This document shows positions 25,837 through 33,918 of a stretch of DNA of 64,000 bases, piece after piece. How positions within the stretch are numbered: the stretch's first letter is position 1; every line of letters starts with the position of its first letter. The notes under the pieces were generated by a model that worked only from the letters and a program-made list of their open reading frames with translations, was not told the origin of the DNA and did not search any database. The stretch comes from JBASTI01 sp964374025. GTDB lineage: Bacteria; Patescibacteriota; Minisyncoccia; Spechtbacterales; HO2-43-30. Position numbers and translations under genes: made by a program. The DNA is taken from NCBI GenBank assembly GCA_964374025.1, contig CAYJWU010000001.1, positions 14,624-78,623 on the forward strand, read 5' to 3'.

Positions 25837-26735
25837 AAATAGTTATATCCACAACCACATTTGGAGAATTCGATCAGAGCCCAGTAAAGATGCTAGAAAA
25901 CGCCAGCGTAGATTTCACGCTCAATCCATACCGACGCAAATTAACCAGCGAAGAAGTAGTGGATTTCGCCAAAGACGCAGCGGGAATTATTGCCGGCACC
26001 GAATCGTTAAATGGCGACGTTCTACGACAACTCAAGGGCCTCAAAGTTATCTCCCGTTGCGGAGCAGGAGTTGATAATGTGGACTTTAAGACCGCGGGTG
26101 AGCTTGGAATAAACGTCTATAGCACTCCCTACGGCCCAACAAGAGCAGTGGCTGAATTAACCGTTGGTTTAATGCTTGATTGCTTGAGGGGTATCTCACA
26201 AAGCGATAGATCTATCCGGAGGGGTGAGTGGCAAAAGCCCATGGGCTGGCTGTTGGAGGGGAAGACCGTGGGCATAGTTGGCTTCGGGAGAATCGGCAAA
26301 ACAGTCTGCCGGCTGCTTCAGCCCTGGGGGGTAAAAATTATAGCGTATGATATTGTCCCGCCGCTGGATAACTTAGGAGCAACAATAGTAACTCTTGGAA
26401 ATTTAATAACGAACTCGGACATTATCACGCTTCATACGCCGAGTGACGCCGGCTGTATTATCAATGCTTCTTCTATCGCTAAAATGAAAGACGGGGCCAT
26501 TGTTATCAATGCCTCTCGCGGAGATTTGGTTGATGAAAACGCCCTCTATGACGCAATAACATCAAAAAAACTAGCCGGCGCGGGCATTGATACCCCCTCG
26601 GAAGAGCCATATGTTGGAAAATTAAGAGAGTTGGAAAACATAATTCTCACATCGCACATTGGTTCTTACGCGAAAGAAGCCCGCGTTCTAATGGAAAAGC
26701 AGGCAGTGGAGAACCTGCTTAATGGGTTAGCATAA
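25833..26735 (+). CDS. D-isomer-specific 2-hydroxyacid dehydrogenase
   Basis: A 300-residue NAD-dependent oxidoreductase of the SerA/GyaR superfamily without a regulatory domain. The Rossmann motif VGIVGFGRIGK is near residue 148; catalytic Arg is in INASRGDLVDE, a Glu in SEEPY and His in LTSHIGSY. It could interconvert a 2-keto and 2-hydroxy acid feeding the aldolase, or act on the aldol product. Translationally coupled to the KdsB-like gene (ATGA at 25833-25836). Short and complete. Its place in the pathway is an inference. Confidence 0.85.
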   Translation: MKIVISTTTFGEFDQSPVKMLENASVDFTLNPYRRKLTSEEVVDFAKDAAGIIAGTESLNGDVLRQLKGLKVISRCGAGVDNVDFKTAGELGINVYSTPYGPTRAVAELTVGLMLDCLRGISQSDRSIRRGEWQKPMGWLLEGKTVGIVGFGRIGKTVCRLLQPWGVKIIAYDIVPPLDNLGATIVTLGNLITNSDIITLHTPSDAGCIINASSIAKMKDGAIVINASRGDLVDENALYDAITSKKLAGAGIDTPSEEPYVGKLRELENIILTSHIGSYAKEARVLMEKQAVENLLNGLA

Positions 26736-26747
26736 GCCCTATCGCTA

Positions 26748-27704
26748 ATGGACATCTTTATAAATAGAGAGTTTGACAAATATTACGCGCATTCTCCTAT
26801 CGTGCATCTCGACATTGGCGCCAGCGGTGGCCTGCAAAAAAATTGGCGTGGGGCTCGAAGGCATTTAATTAAAATTTTCGTAGAGCCAGACGAACATACT
26901 TTCAATAACCTATCAAAAAACGCTGACGAGGGGACAATACTAATCAGTACTCCACTGTACAGCGAGAGAAAATTCATAGATTTTTATATATGCAGGAAAC
27001 AAGAGGTTTCGTCTATATATTTTCCAAACAGAGAGTTTTTGAATCAGTTTCCCGACCCCCAACGTTTTGATGTCATAGATACAACCAAATTAGAAGCTGA
27101 CACCTTGGATAATGTTCTTAAAAAATACAATACCCCGGATAAAAAATATGTAATTGATTTCATAAAGGTTGACACGCAAGGCAGTGAGCTTGATATTATC
27201 CGGGGCGCGACAGAAACAATCAAAAATGGCGTTATGGGATTAGAGGTTGAAGTTGAATTTGCGGAAATATACAAGGGCCAGCACTTTTTTGAAGACGTGA
27301 ATACTTTTCTTCGAGAACATGGTTTTGTTTTTTTTGACTTTACGCAAACAACGCATTGGCGAAAAAAGAAATTTTTTGGAAGCGGACAGCTCGTATCCGC
27401 GGACGCTCTTTATTTTAAAAAACTAGATTTATTCATCAACGAGATGAATCGCCTGCCTATTTTGACAAAAAAAATCGGGGTGCTTAAGTATATGAGCTTA
27501 TGCCATTTATACAAAAATTTCGACCACGCGAATACTTTATTTAGAACATTCTCGGATCTATTTACCGAGCGGGAGGAGAGGGCTATTAATTTACTGTATC
27601 AAAAGCATTATTTAATATCCCTCGCGCGAAATCCTTCGCGCTTTTTAAAAACGCCAGGAAAAATATACAAATTATTTCGTAATTTAAAAAATAATGAGTC
27701 CTAA
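26748..27704 (+). CDS. FkbM-family methyltransferase
   Basis: A 318-residue protein. VHLDIGASGGLQKNW supplies SAM motif I and FIKVDTQGSELDIIRGA is the defining FkbM motif. FkbM enzymes O-methylate sugars and other hydroxylated products. It overlaps the following HAD gene by 11 bp. A second FkbM enzyme is at 29779-30615 but the two are only distantly similar. Substrate not apparent; probably a hydroxyl of the glycan made here. Confidence 0.83.
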   Translation: MDIFINREFDKYYAHSPIVHLDIGASGGLQKNWRGARRHLIKIFVEPDEHTFNNLSKNADEGTILISTPLYSERKFIDFYICRKQEVSSIYFPNREFLNQFPDPQRFDVIDTTKLEADTLDNVLKKYNTPDKKYVIDFIKVDTQGSELDIIRGATETIKNGVMGLEVEVEFAEIYKGQHFFEDVNTFLREHGFVFFDFTQTTHWRKKKFFGSGQLVSADALYFKKLDLFINEMNRLPILTKKIGVLKYMSLCHLYKNFDHANTLFRTFSDLFTEREERAINLLYQKHYLISLARNPSRFLKTPGKIYKLFRNLKNNES

Positions 27705-28344
27705 TCGAAAAATCGAAACGATTATCTTTGATTTTGACGGGGTAATTGTGGAATCCATGGGCATTAAAGAAAATGCCTTTATTTCTTTATTTAAAAGTTA
27801 CCCGGATCATCTGGAAAAAATCGTAGCCCTGCACAGGGCGCATGGAGGACTCTCCCGCTTTGAAAAATTCAAAATTATTTATAAAGATATTCTTGGCCTC
27901 CCATACAGCGAAGAAATAGAAAGGGAACTTGGGAATAAATTTGCGAAGTACGTTTACGAAGAAGTTGTGCGATGTCCGTTTGTGGCCGGCGCCAAAGAGT
28001 TTTTAGAAAAATATCATAAAGAACTATCCTTTTTCATAGTTTCCGGCACCCCAGAAGTAGAGATGCGCAACATCACAAGGGCTCGCGGACTCGACAAATA
28101 CTTTATTGGGGTTTTTGGTTCTCCGGAAAAAAAAGGCGCGATATGCCAGAAAATTTTGCGCTCGCGTAGGTTATCGCGCGATACCGTCATAATGGTTGGC
28201 GATTCAATTGACGACTATGATGGCGCAAAGGAAGCTCAAATTAAATTTATCGGCAGAATAACCGACAAAAACACTTTTGCGGGCTTGAGTATAGAGGGAA
28301 CAATTCATGATTTTTTTGAATTAGAAAAATATCTTGGCAACTAA
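27694..28344 (+). CDS. HAD-family phosphatase
   Basis: A 216-residue HAD subfamily IA hydrolase. Motif I is FDFDGVIVES with both aspartates, motif II VSGTP, motif III Lys around EKKG and motif IV GDSIDDYDGA. A helical cap lies between motifs I and II (about 25-90). It would remove phosphate from a small sugar phosphate. Beside an aldolase and KdsB-like enzyme, it may serve the step that KdsC performs in Kdo synthesis, although KdsC is a capless HAD and this one is not. It overlaps the next gene by 11 bp. Confidence 0.82.
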   Translation: MSPNRKIETIIFDFDGVIVESMGIKENAFISLFKSYPDHLEKIVALHRAHGGLSRFEKFKIIYKDILGLPYSEEIERELGNKFAKYVYEEVVRCPFVAGAKEFLEKYHKELSFFIVSGTPEVEMRNITRARGLDKYFIGVFGSPEKKGAICQKILRSRRLSRDTVIMVGDSIDDYDGAKEAQIKFIGRITDKNTFAGLSIEGTIHDFFELEKYLGN

Positions 28345-29773
28345 ACTTACATCCTACGAAACAGCTTTGGCACTATACGGACTGATTTTTTCCCAGCTTA
28401 AAAGGAAGGAACAGCGTTATTTCTTGGGAACCATAAAGCACGATTTTGTGTTTTTTATTTTTGCTCTAATCGTAAACGGCACGCGCCGGGACAATGGAAA
28501 TTTTCAATCGAAAAGCAGAATAATTCCAAGAAACTTTAATGAATGGCATTTTGGCAAAAGGCGCATTACTTTTGATAACACTGCCCCAAACGAAAGCAAT
28601 TCCTCTCTCTGGAACAGAGATCGCGACTATTTTTTAAACAATACCAGCGCAAGGAAAAATACGGACGGAATTGCTGTTTTAACCTACGGGATAGATTTAG
28701 AAAAATCTTTTGAACTTGAGAACCTAACAAAGGAAAGGGAGATTAAGGCGATAGTTGATTGGAAGGGCGACCTCAAACACGCAAATATCAATGGCGCTAT
28801 GGTGGTTAAAAAATCTCTCATTTCAAACATAAAATCACTTCCCTACTTTTTAGAAAACCTTGCCGCTTTGGCTCCTATTTATCGCGGCCTTGCGAAAAAC
28901 TGCGGCCTCCGCTGCTCTCTTCCGGCTTTTTTGAGATACTTTATTTACTATGCTTTTGCTTCCGCGCGCATTCGTTCGATTATAAGCCGTCTGTCCAAGG
29001 ACAACCGTATCGGAAAAGTTATGCTTTCCGATTTAGATAACGTAGTTGGCAATTCGTTTTCATTATGGAGCCAATTTTACGGATTTTCGCAGATTGTCTA
29101 TCCGCACGGCTCTCCTGTTTTTCTTAATAAAAACCGATATTTTGAGCCGGACGAATACTACATCTGGACGACATATCAGAAAACATACGCGAAGGAAACC
29201 CAAAACAGCAGAACTAAATTTATACCTTTTCCCCCGAAGTGGCTTCAAAAGTTTTCGATAAAACAAAAAGAAGAGGTTAGGAAAATCACTATCGTCACGG
29301 CCATGGAAGAGAATTTAGAAATCCCCTTCGGGAATAAGGAGAAGCTGATTGACTATATTGAGGAAATTTGCGAATTCGCGCTTGAAAGAAATATTCTAGT
29401 CAATATAAAATCGCATAAGCTCTTGGATTGGCATGACGAATATGATAAATTATGCGCGCGATATAAAAATTTAACGCATGTCAAAAGTCGCTGGAATATA
29501 GAGGAGATCACAGAAACTGACATTGGCGTCTTAATGAATACGAGCTCCACGCTTAGCCTACAGCTTCTTTATTGCGGAATTCCGGTAATAACCTGCGAGG
29601 AATCAATGTCCGAAATTGTACCGAAGCATTTTTCGGCCCCGCGCTTACAATTTATAGTCAAAAATAAAATAGAGCTACTCAAGATTTTGGAACAATTGAC
29701 TTCCGACAAGGAGTTCTACAAAAAAGCCCAAACCCAAGCCCTTGAAACTTTCCGCTCAATTTTCGCTACCTAA
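28334..29773 (+). CDS. divergent capsule-type GT-B protein
   Basis: A 479-residue soluble protein with no clear family name. The probable start is TTG at 28334 inside the HAD gene, since the first internal ATG is about 150 residues later. The C-terminal half reads YPHGSPVF near residue 260, NIKSHKLLDW and VLMNTSSTLSLQLLYCGIPVIT, which matches the GT-B layout of KpsS/CDP-glycerol-transferase relatives (HG loop, basic strand, then N-[ST]-S with Gly-Pro). It could transfer the CMP-activated acid made by the preceding genes. Two more proteins share this layout (12253-13698, 30578-32209). Confidence 0.55.
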   Translation: MATKLTSYETALALYGLIFSQLKRKEQRYFLGTIKHDFVFFIFALIVNGTRRDNGNFQSKSRIIPRNFNEWHFGKRRITFDNTAPNESNSSLWNRDRDYFLNNTSARKNTDGIAVLTYGIDLEKSFELENLTKEREIKAIVDWKGDLKHANINGAMVVKKSLISNIKSLPYFLENLAALAPIYRGLAKNCGLRCSLPAFLRYFIYYAFASARIRSIISRLSKDNRIGKVMLSDLDNVVGNSFSLWSQFYGFSQIVYPHGSPVFLNKNRYFEPDEYYIWTTYQKTYAKETQNSRTKFIPFPPKWLQKFSIKQKEEVRKITIVTAMEENLEIPFGNKEKLIDYIEEICEFALERNILVNIKSHKLLDWHDEYDKLCARYKNLTHVKSRWNIEEITETDIGVLMNTSSTLSLQLLYCGIPVITCEESMSEIVPKHFSAPRLQFIVKNKIELLKILEQLTSDKEFYKKAQTQALETFRSIFAT

Positions 29774-29778
29774 CTTCC

Positions 29779-30615
29779 ATGAAAAAAATCTATCTATTTC
29801 TTGAGCCCCTATTAATATTCGTTGTTAAGAAAATCCCGGTTAAGCTGCTTCTGCGAATAAAGCAAAATACCCATTTGGTGAAGAAAATGGACTACTCCCG
29901 CCATGATATCTTCCTAAATATAGACTCAACATTTGAAAATCATGCTCGCCCCATTTCATGCGCGAGCGAACCCGAAACGGTGCGATGGATAGAAACATTT
30001 TTCAGGAGCGGCGAAGTTTTTTACGATATAGGCGCGAATGTAGGCGCGTATTCGTTTGTCGCGGCAAAATTTTTCAACGGAAATATAAAAGTATACGCGT
30101 TTGAACCGGCTTTCATGACCTATGCTCAACTTTGCAGAAATATTCTCTTAAATAACTGCGAAGATTGCATTACTCCCCTACCAATTGCTCTCGCCGATAA
30201 AACCGCTATAAATACTTTCAACTACCATAACCTCGCTACCGGCAGCTCAATCCACGCGCTTGGCGAAGCCATAGATGATAGGGGCAGGCCTTTTGAGCCC
30301 CTAGCCAAACAACGGGTTCTCGCGTTCAGCATTGATGACCTAATTAGGCAATTTAATATGCCGATCCCAAATCACATCAAGATTGACGTTGACGGCATTG
30401 AGCTTGCGATATTAAAAGGCGCGGAAACGACCCTAGAAAGTCCTCTCGTCAGGAGCATACTCTTGGAATTACAAAAGGGGGACTCGGAAACAAACGCGGC
30501 CGTTCAATTCTTGAGGAGCAAGGGGTTTGAATTTCACTCCAAGCATCAGGACCGAAACTACATTTTTGTAAAAAAGTATGCAAAAAACCTGCCACATTTA
30601 CCAAAAACGCGCTGA
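29779..30615 (+). CDS. FkbM-family methyltransferase
   Basis: A 278-residue enzyme. VFYDIGANVGAYSFVAA is motif I, VYAFEPAFMTYAQL follows, and HIKIDVDGIELAILKGAE is the FkbM signature. The first 60 residues are basic and hydrophobic and may lie on the membrane. It is 5 bp after the divergent GT-B gene; its last 38 bp overlap the next gene. Probably an O-methyltransferase for a sugar residue. Confidence 0.85.
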   Translation: MKKIYLFLEPLLIFVVKKIPVKLLLRIKQNTHLVKKMDYSRHDIFLNIDSTFENHARPISCASEPETVRWIETFFRSGEVFYDIGANVGAYSFVAAKFFNGNIKVYAFEPAFMTYAQLCRNILLNNCEDCITPLPIALADKTAINTFNYHNLATGSSIHALGEAIDDRGRPFEPLAKQRVLAFSIDDLIRQFNMPIPNHIKIDVDGIELAILKGAETTLESPLVRSILLELQKGDSETNAAVQFLRSKGFEFHSKHQDRNYIFVKKYAKNLPHLPKTR

Positions 30616-32209
30616 TACGTCTCCGAGTCAAGCTAATGCTTACGCCATTGAGGATTATACTGACTTCGGATCTGTCCAAAGGGCGGCGGAAATCAACAGA
30701 GATCTCTTCCTCGATGAATGGAATAAAGGGTATATAAAGGGCCTTACATATCAAGGATACGAATTAAGTTGGGCGGTTTATGATACCTTATATCATCGAT
30801 TTTCTTTTCCGGTAACTCAAATAGAAAAATTATGGGAGGAAGTTAAAAATTATGAAAAAATTGTTTTGCATAATATCTATGATCCGTACGATTTTGTTTT
30901 AAAGCATCTTTGTTTTAACAAAAAATTAGAAATTAAAAACAGAAGTAAAATCTTTGAAAAAATAAAGGCAAAGAAGTTGTTTTTGATTTTTACCGCTTTT
31001 ATAATTGCTATTATAGGCATCGCGTACTTCACCGTCTCAAAACGAAAAATCGCGGTATGGTCTAGCGATATGATATACCCCGGAACTGATTCGGATTTTC
31101 GCGTAAACAAACTTTACGAGAATTTACGCGTAAATAATTTAAGGTTTCTGGAATTTGTCCGGCTCAATGACATATCAAGTCTATTTAAAAACTTTTTCAT
31201 AAGAAAAAGGCTTGTAATTTACTACCAGCCCATTATTTACCTATTTTCTCCATTCATTATCCCGCGGAAACTCGCTCCAAAATCCATCTATAACTCGGCC
31301 TTACTATCATGCGATCGCGATATTCGGCTTGCCGCGAAAGTCATTCCAATCTTCCGGGCTATTTATAAACTTTTCGGCATAAGGTCTCTATGGACGCTAT
31401 ATTTCACGTCGCGAAATGTTTCCCTTGTAATTGCGGCGAAATGCTCCGGGATAAAAACAGTTGGGATGAAGCATGGGGCCGGCACAAAATCGTATGATAT
31501 TTTTGAATTCATTCCCGCGTATTCTTCGGAAAAAAAACTTGGGCCGGATGTTTTTGGGGTGTGGAGCGCTTGGTGGCAGGATTATTTCCGGAAATACAGC
31601 AAAATTTTTGCCGAGGACTCTGTAAGGTACGCTGGACTTCTTAGGCCATATACCTTGCGGCAAATTTCAGAATCTAGTCCCGCAGTTGCGGGACAAAAAG
31701 CGCAAAACAACAAAATTAAAATCATGCTGCTCTCCGAACCCCTGACCGACCCAAAAGAAATCGCGCCCTACTTAAAAGTTTTACTGCGCGATCAACGCTT
31801 TTCCGTGGCTATCAAAATAAGGCCAATGATTAAGGATTTATTTTATGAAGAACTGCTGAAATTAATGCCGGAGGTGAAGTTTTTGCCTAAATACAGCGGA
31901 AACATTTTTGAGGACGGGAAAAAAGCCGATGTATTTTTAGGATCCCATACTACAGCCCTGCTTGAGGCCTCGCTTATAAACCGACTTTCGATATTTGTGA
32001 AAACACAAAAGTGGGGTGACTATTTCGATTTGAGCGATATAGTTCCCGAACTCAACATCCTCGTTGAAGATCCTAAAGAGCTGCCGCAAAATATTATTTT
32101 GAGAATAAACCAAGAGCCCAAATTGAAAACCATTGAAAAAATCAAAACACGCTACTTTGGAGAAAATAAAGACGGCGCAAAGTGGGCCGTAAGCGAACTC
32201 AATATATAA
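30578..32209 (+). CDS. divergent capsule-type GT-B protein with a hydrophobic N-terminal segment
   Basis: A 543-residue protein not assignable to a named family. A hydrophobic stretch at about 129-150 may be a membrane anchor. The C-terminal part has TVGMKHGAGTKSYDIFEF, SVRYAGLLRP, AIKIRPMI and VFLGSHTTALLEASLINRLSIFV, again the GT-B pattern of KpsS and polysialyltransferase-like enzymes. It starts 38 bp inside the FkbM gene. It is the last plus-strand gene and ends 2 bp from a convergent methyltransferase gene. A role in transferring the CMP-sugar is possible but unproven. Confidence 0.55.
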   Translation: MQKTCHIYQKRADTSPSQANAYAIEDYTDFGSVQRAAEINRDLFLDEWNKGYIKGLTYQGYELSWAVYDTLYHRFSFPVTQIEKLWEEVKNYEKIVLHNIYDPYDFVLKHLCFNKKLEIKNRSKIFEKIKAKKLFLIFTAFIIAIIGIAYFTVSKRKIAVWSSDMIYPGTDSDFRVNKLYENLRVNNLRFLEFVRLNDISSLFKNFFIRKRLVIYYQPIIYLFSPFIIPRKLAPKSIYNSALLSCDRDIRLAAKVIPIFRAIYKLFGIRSLWTLYFTSRNVSLVIAAKCSGIKTVGMKHGAGTKSYDIFEFIPAYSSEKKLGPDVFGVWSAWWQDYFRKYSKIFAEDSVRYAGLLRPYTLRQISESSPAVAGQKAQNNKIKIMLLSEPLTDPKEIAPYLKVLLRDQRFSVAIKIRPMIKDLFYEELLKLMPEVKFLPKYSGNIFEDGKKADVFLGSHTTALLEASLINRLSIFVKTQKWGDYFDLSDIVPELNILVEDPKELPQNIILRINQEPKLKTIEKIKTRYFGENKDGAKWAVSELNI

Positions 32210-32211
32210 AC

Positions 32212-32868
32212 TTACTTCACCTTTTTCACTTGAACAAAATTTATTTTTAGTGTCCCCCACTCTTTTTTGAATTTATCCTGAATTGGCAGTATTTTGACTT
32301 CAAATTTTGTCCGGTCTAACGCGTCAATAAGGCTCTGACATCCGGCATCTTTCCTCTTGCCCCATTCTCCGCTCCAATAATCGTCAAAAATAACTACGGT
32401 GTTATTATCCATAACTTTTTGGCTATAATACCAATCATTCGTAATCGTCTCAATGCTGTGCCCGCCATCTATAAATACCAAATCCATCTTTGGCAGCGAG
32501 GGGACTACTTTTGGCAAAGTTTCCTCCGTGAAACCTTTAAATAGCTGAATCTTAGCGCCGCTCGCCTCAAGTCGAGCCCGGACTTGTTCCATGGTCGGCG
32601 GTCTTTTTGAAACCTCTTTTGTAAAAACTTCTTCGTTCATAATCTCAAAAATATCAAAGCCGTAATATTCTACTTCATCCGGACCGTTAAACTCCTGCGC
32701 GGCTTCAATCATCTCACGGGATCGCCCGCCATTCCAAGTTCCTATCTCCATAATTCTTTTACATCTATTTTTCTTGATAATTTCAAACAAATAATTATAG
32801 CGCCGAGCCATTTCCGCGCCCCGCAGACGATGGCAAATTTTTTTAAGAATGCGAGATAATTGCCGCAT
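32212..32868 (-). CDS. Methyltransf_24/CmcI-like methyltransferase
   Basis: A 218-residue SAM-dependent enzyme: IMEIGTWNGGRSREM is motif I, EYYGFDIFE follows, and MDLVFIDGGHSIE with VVIFDDYW are typical of the CmcI/Methyltransf_24 group (cephalosporin hydroxylase-like O-methyltransferases of glycan clusters). It is the 3'-most gene of the minus-strand block that begins at 47752 and converges on the plus-strand gene ending at 32209, leaving no room for a terminator. Substrate unknown. Confidence 0.75.
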   Translation of the reverse strand: MRQLSRILKKICHRLRGAEMARRYNYLFEIIKKNRCKRIMEIGTWNGGRSREMIEAAQEFNGPDEVEYYGFDIFEIMNEEVFTKEVSKRPPTMEQVRARLEASGAKIQLFKGFTEETLPKVVPSLPKMDLVFIDGGHSIETITNDWYYSQKVMDNNTVVIFDDYWSGEWGKRKDAGCQSLIDALDRTKFEVKILPIQDKFKKEWGTLKINFVQVKKVK

Positions 32869-32880
32869 AATTTTATTGCT

Positions 32881-33918
32881 TTAGTTCATCAAACTTTTAT
32901 ACGCCGCGATATACTGCGCGACAGTTTTCTCCAGGGGATGCGCCCGGGCCCATTCGTGACTATTTTCGCTCATAGCCTGCCGCCTTTTATTGCTGCTTAA
33001 AATCGTACTTATCGCGCCGGCTGTGGCCTCAATATCATTTTGCCTCACAAGAATTCCGTTGTAATCGTTTTTGACTGCGTCTTCAATGCCATTGCCTAAA
33101 GTCCCAACAACGGGCAAACCCGCTGCTGCTGCCTCTAAAAATACCAAACCGAAACCCTCAAAGTTATGATCAATATTCAAGGAGGTCAGCACGAATAGTT
33201 GAGATTTTTGATACAAGCCGCGCAATTCTACCTCGGAAACCTCGTTTAAAAACTCTACACTTTCGGAAACGCCATATTTTGCCGCAAGCCCTTTTAGCTC
33301 ATTAAAATAAGCAGTGTCACTATGACTGCCAACTATTTTGTACTTCAGGGTTGGGAAATTTTTCCCGGCTAAAGCAAAGGCCGGGATAGATATATGATAA
33401 CCCTTGCGACGCTTAATCGCACCGACGCTTAAAATGAAATTTTCATCGCCGGGCAAATGCTCCGTGTAAAATAGCGCAAGATTCACGCCATGATTAATAA
33501 CCTCAATGTTTCTTAACTTTACTTTTTTGAGCAGTTCCTCTTTTGTGAAATTACTTATAGCGATTACCGCATTCGCCGACTTACACGCAAGCTTAGACAA
33601 AAAGGCAGTTTTCCATCCATACAAAGGTTCTATCGCATAGGTACCCTGGGCAGTTACAACTATTTTTTTTGACAAAAATATCCTTGCAAAATACGCGATA
33701 ACGCCGTATGGATAAACATCAAGCGCGTGGATTATATCAAAGTCCCCTATATGCTTACGCGCGTAAACTACGGCCCTTAAAAAACCCCTCGCGCCCCCCT
33801 CTACGGCAAGGACTGTTGTTGCGCAGCCGTTTGCTTTTACGCCGCAAACTAGATCGGCAGCGTACCTGCCCCATCCAGATTTTGGATTCATGTCGGGAGT
33901 TAAATATAAAATTTTCAT
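32881..33918 (-). CDS. GT4-family glycosyltransferase
   Basis: A 345-residue GT-B retaining transferase. The N-terminal loop SGWGRYAADL binds substrate, VINHGVNLALF and LSVGAIKRRKGY precede the C-terminal domain, and EGFGLVFLEAAAAGLPVVG carries the E-x7-E donor-binding motif. It overlaps the upstream GT-C gene by ATGA at 33915-33918. Donor and linkage cannot be predicted. Confidence 0.87.
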   Translation of the reverse strand: MKILYLTPDMNPKSGWGRYAADLVCGVKANGCATTVLAVEGGARGFLRAVVYARKHIGDFDIIHALDVYPYGVIAYFARIFLSKKIVVTAQGTYAIEPLYGWKTAFLSKLACKSANAVIAISNFTKEELLKKVKLRNIEVINHGVNLALFYTEHLPGDENFILSVGAIKRRKGYHISIPAFALAGKNFPTLKYKIVGSHSDTAYFNELKGLAAKYGVSESVEFLNEVSEVELRGLYQKSQLFVLTSLNIDHNFEGFGLVFLEAAAAGLPVVGTLGNGIEDAVKNDYNGILVRQNDIEATAGAISTILSSNKRRQAMSENSHEWARAHPLEKTVAQYIAAYKSLMN

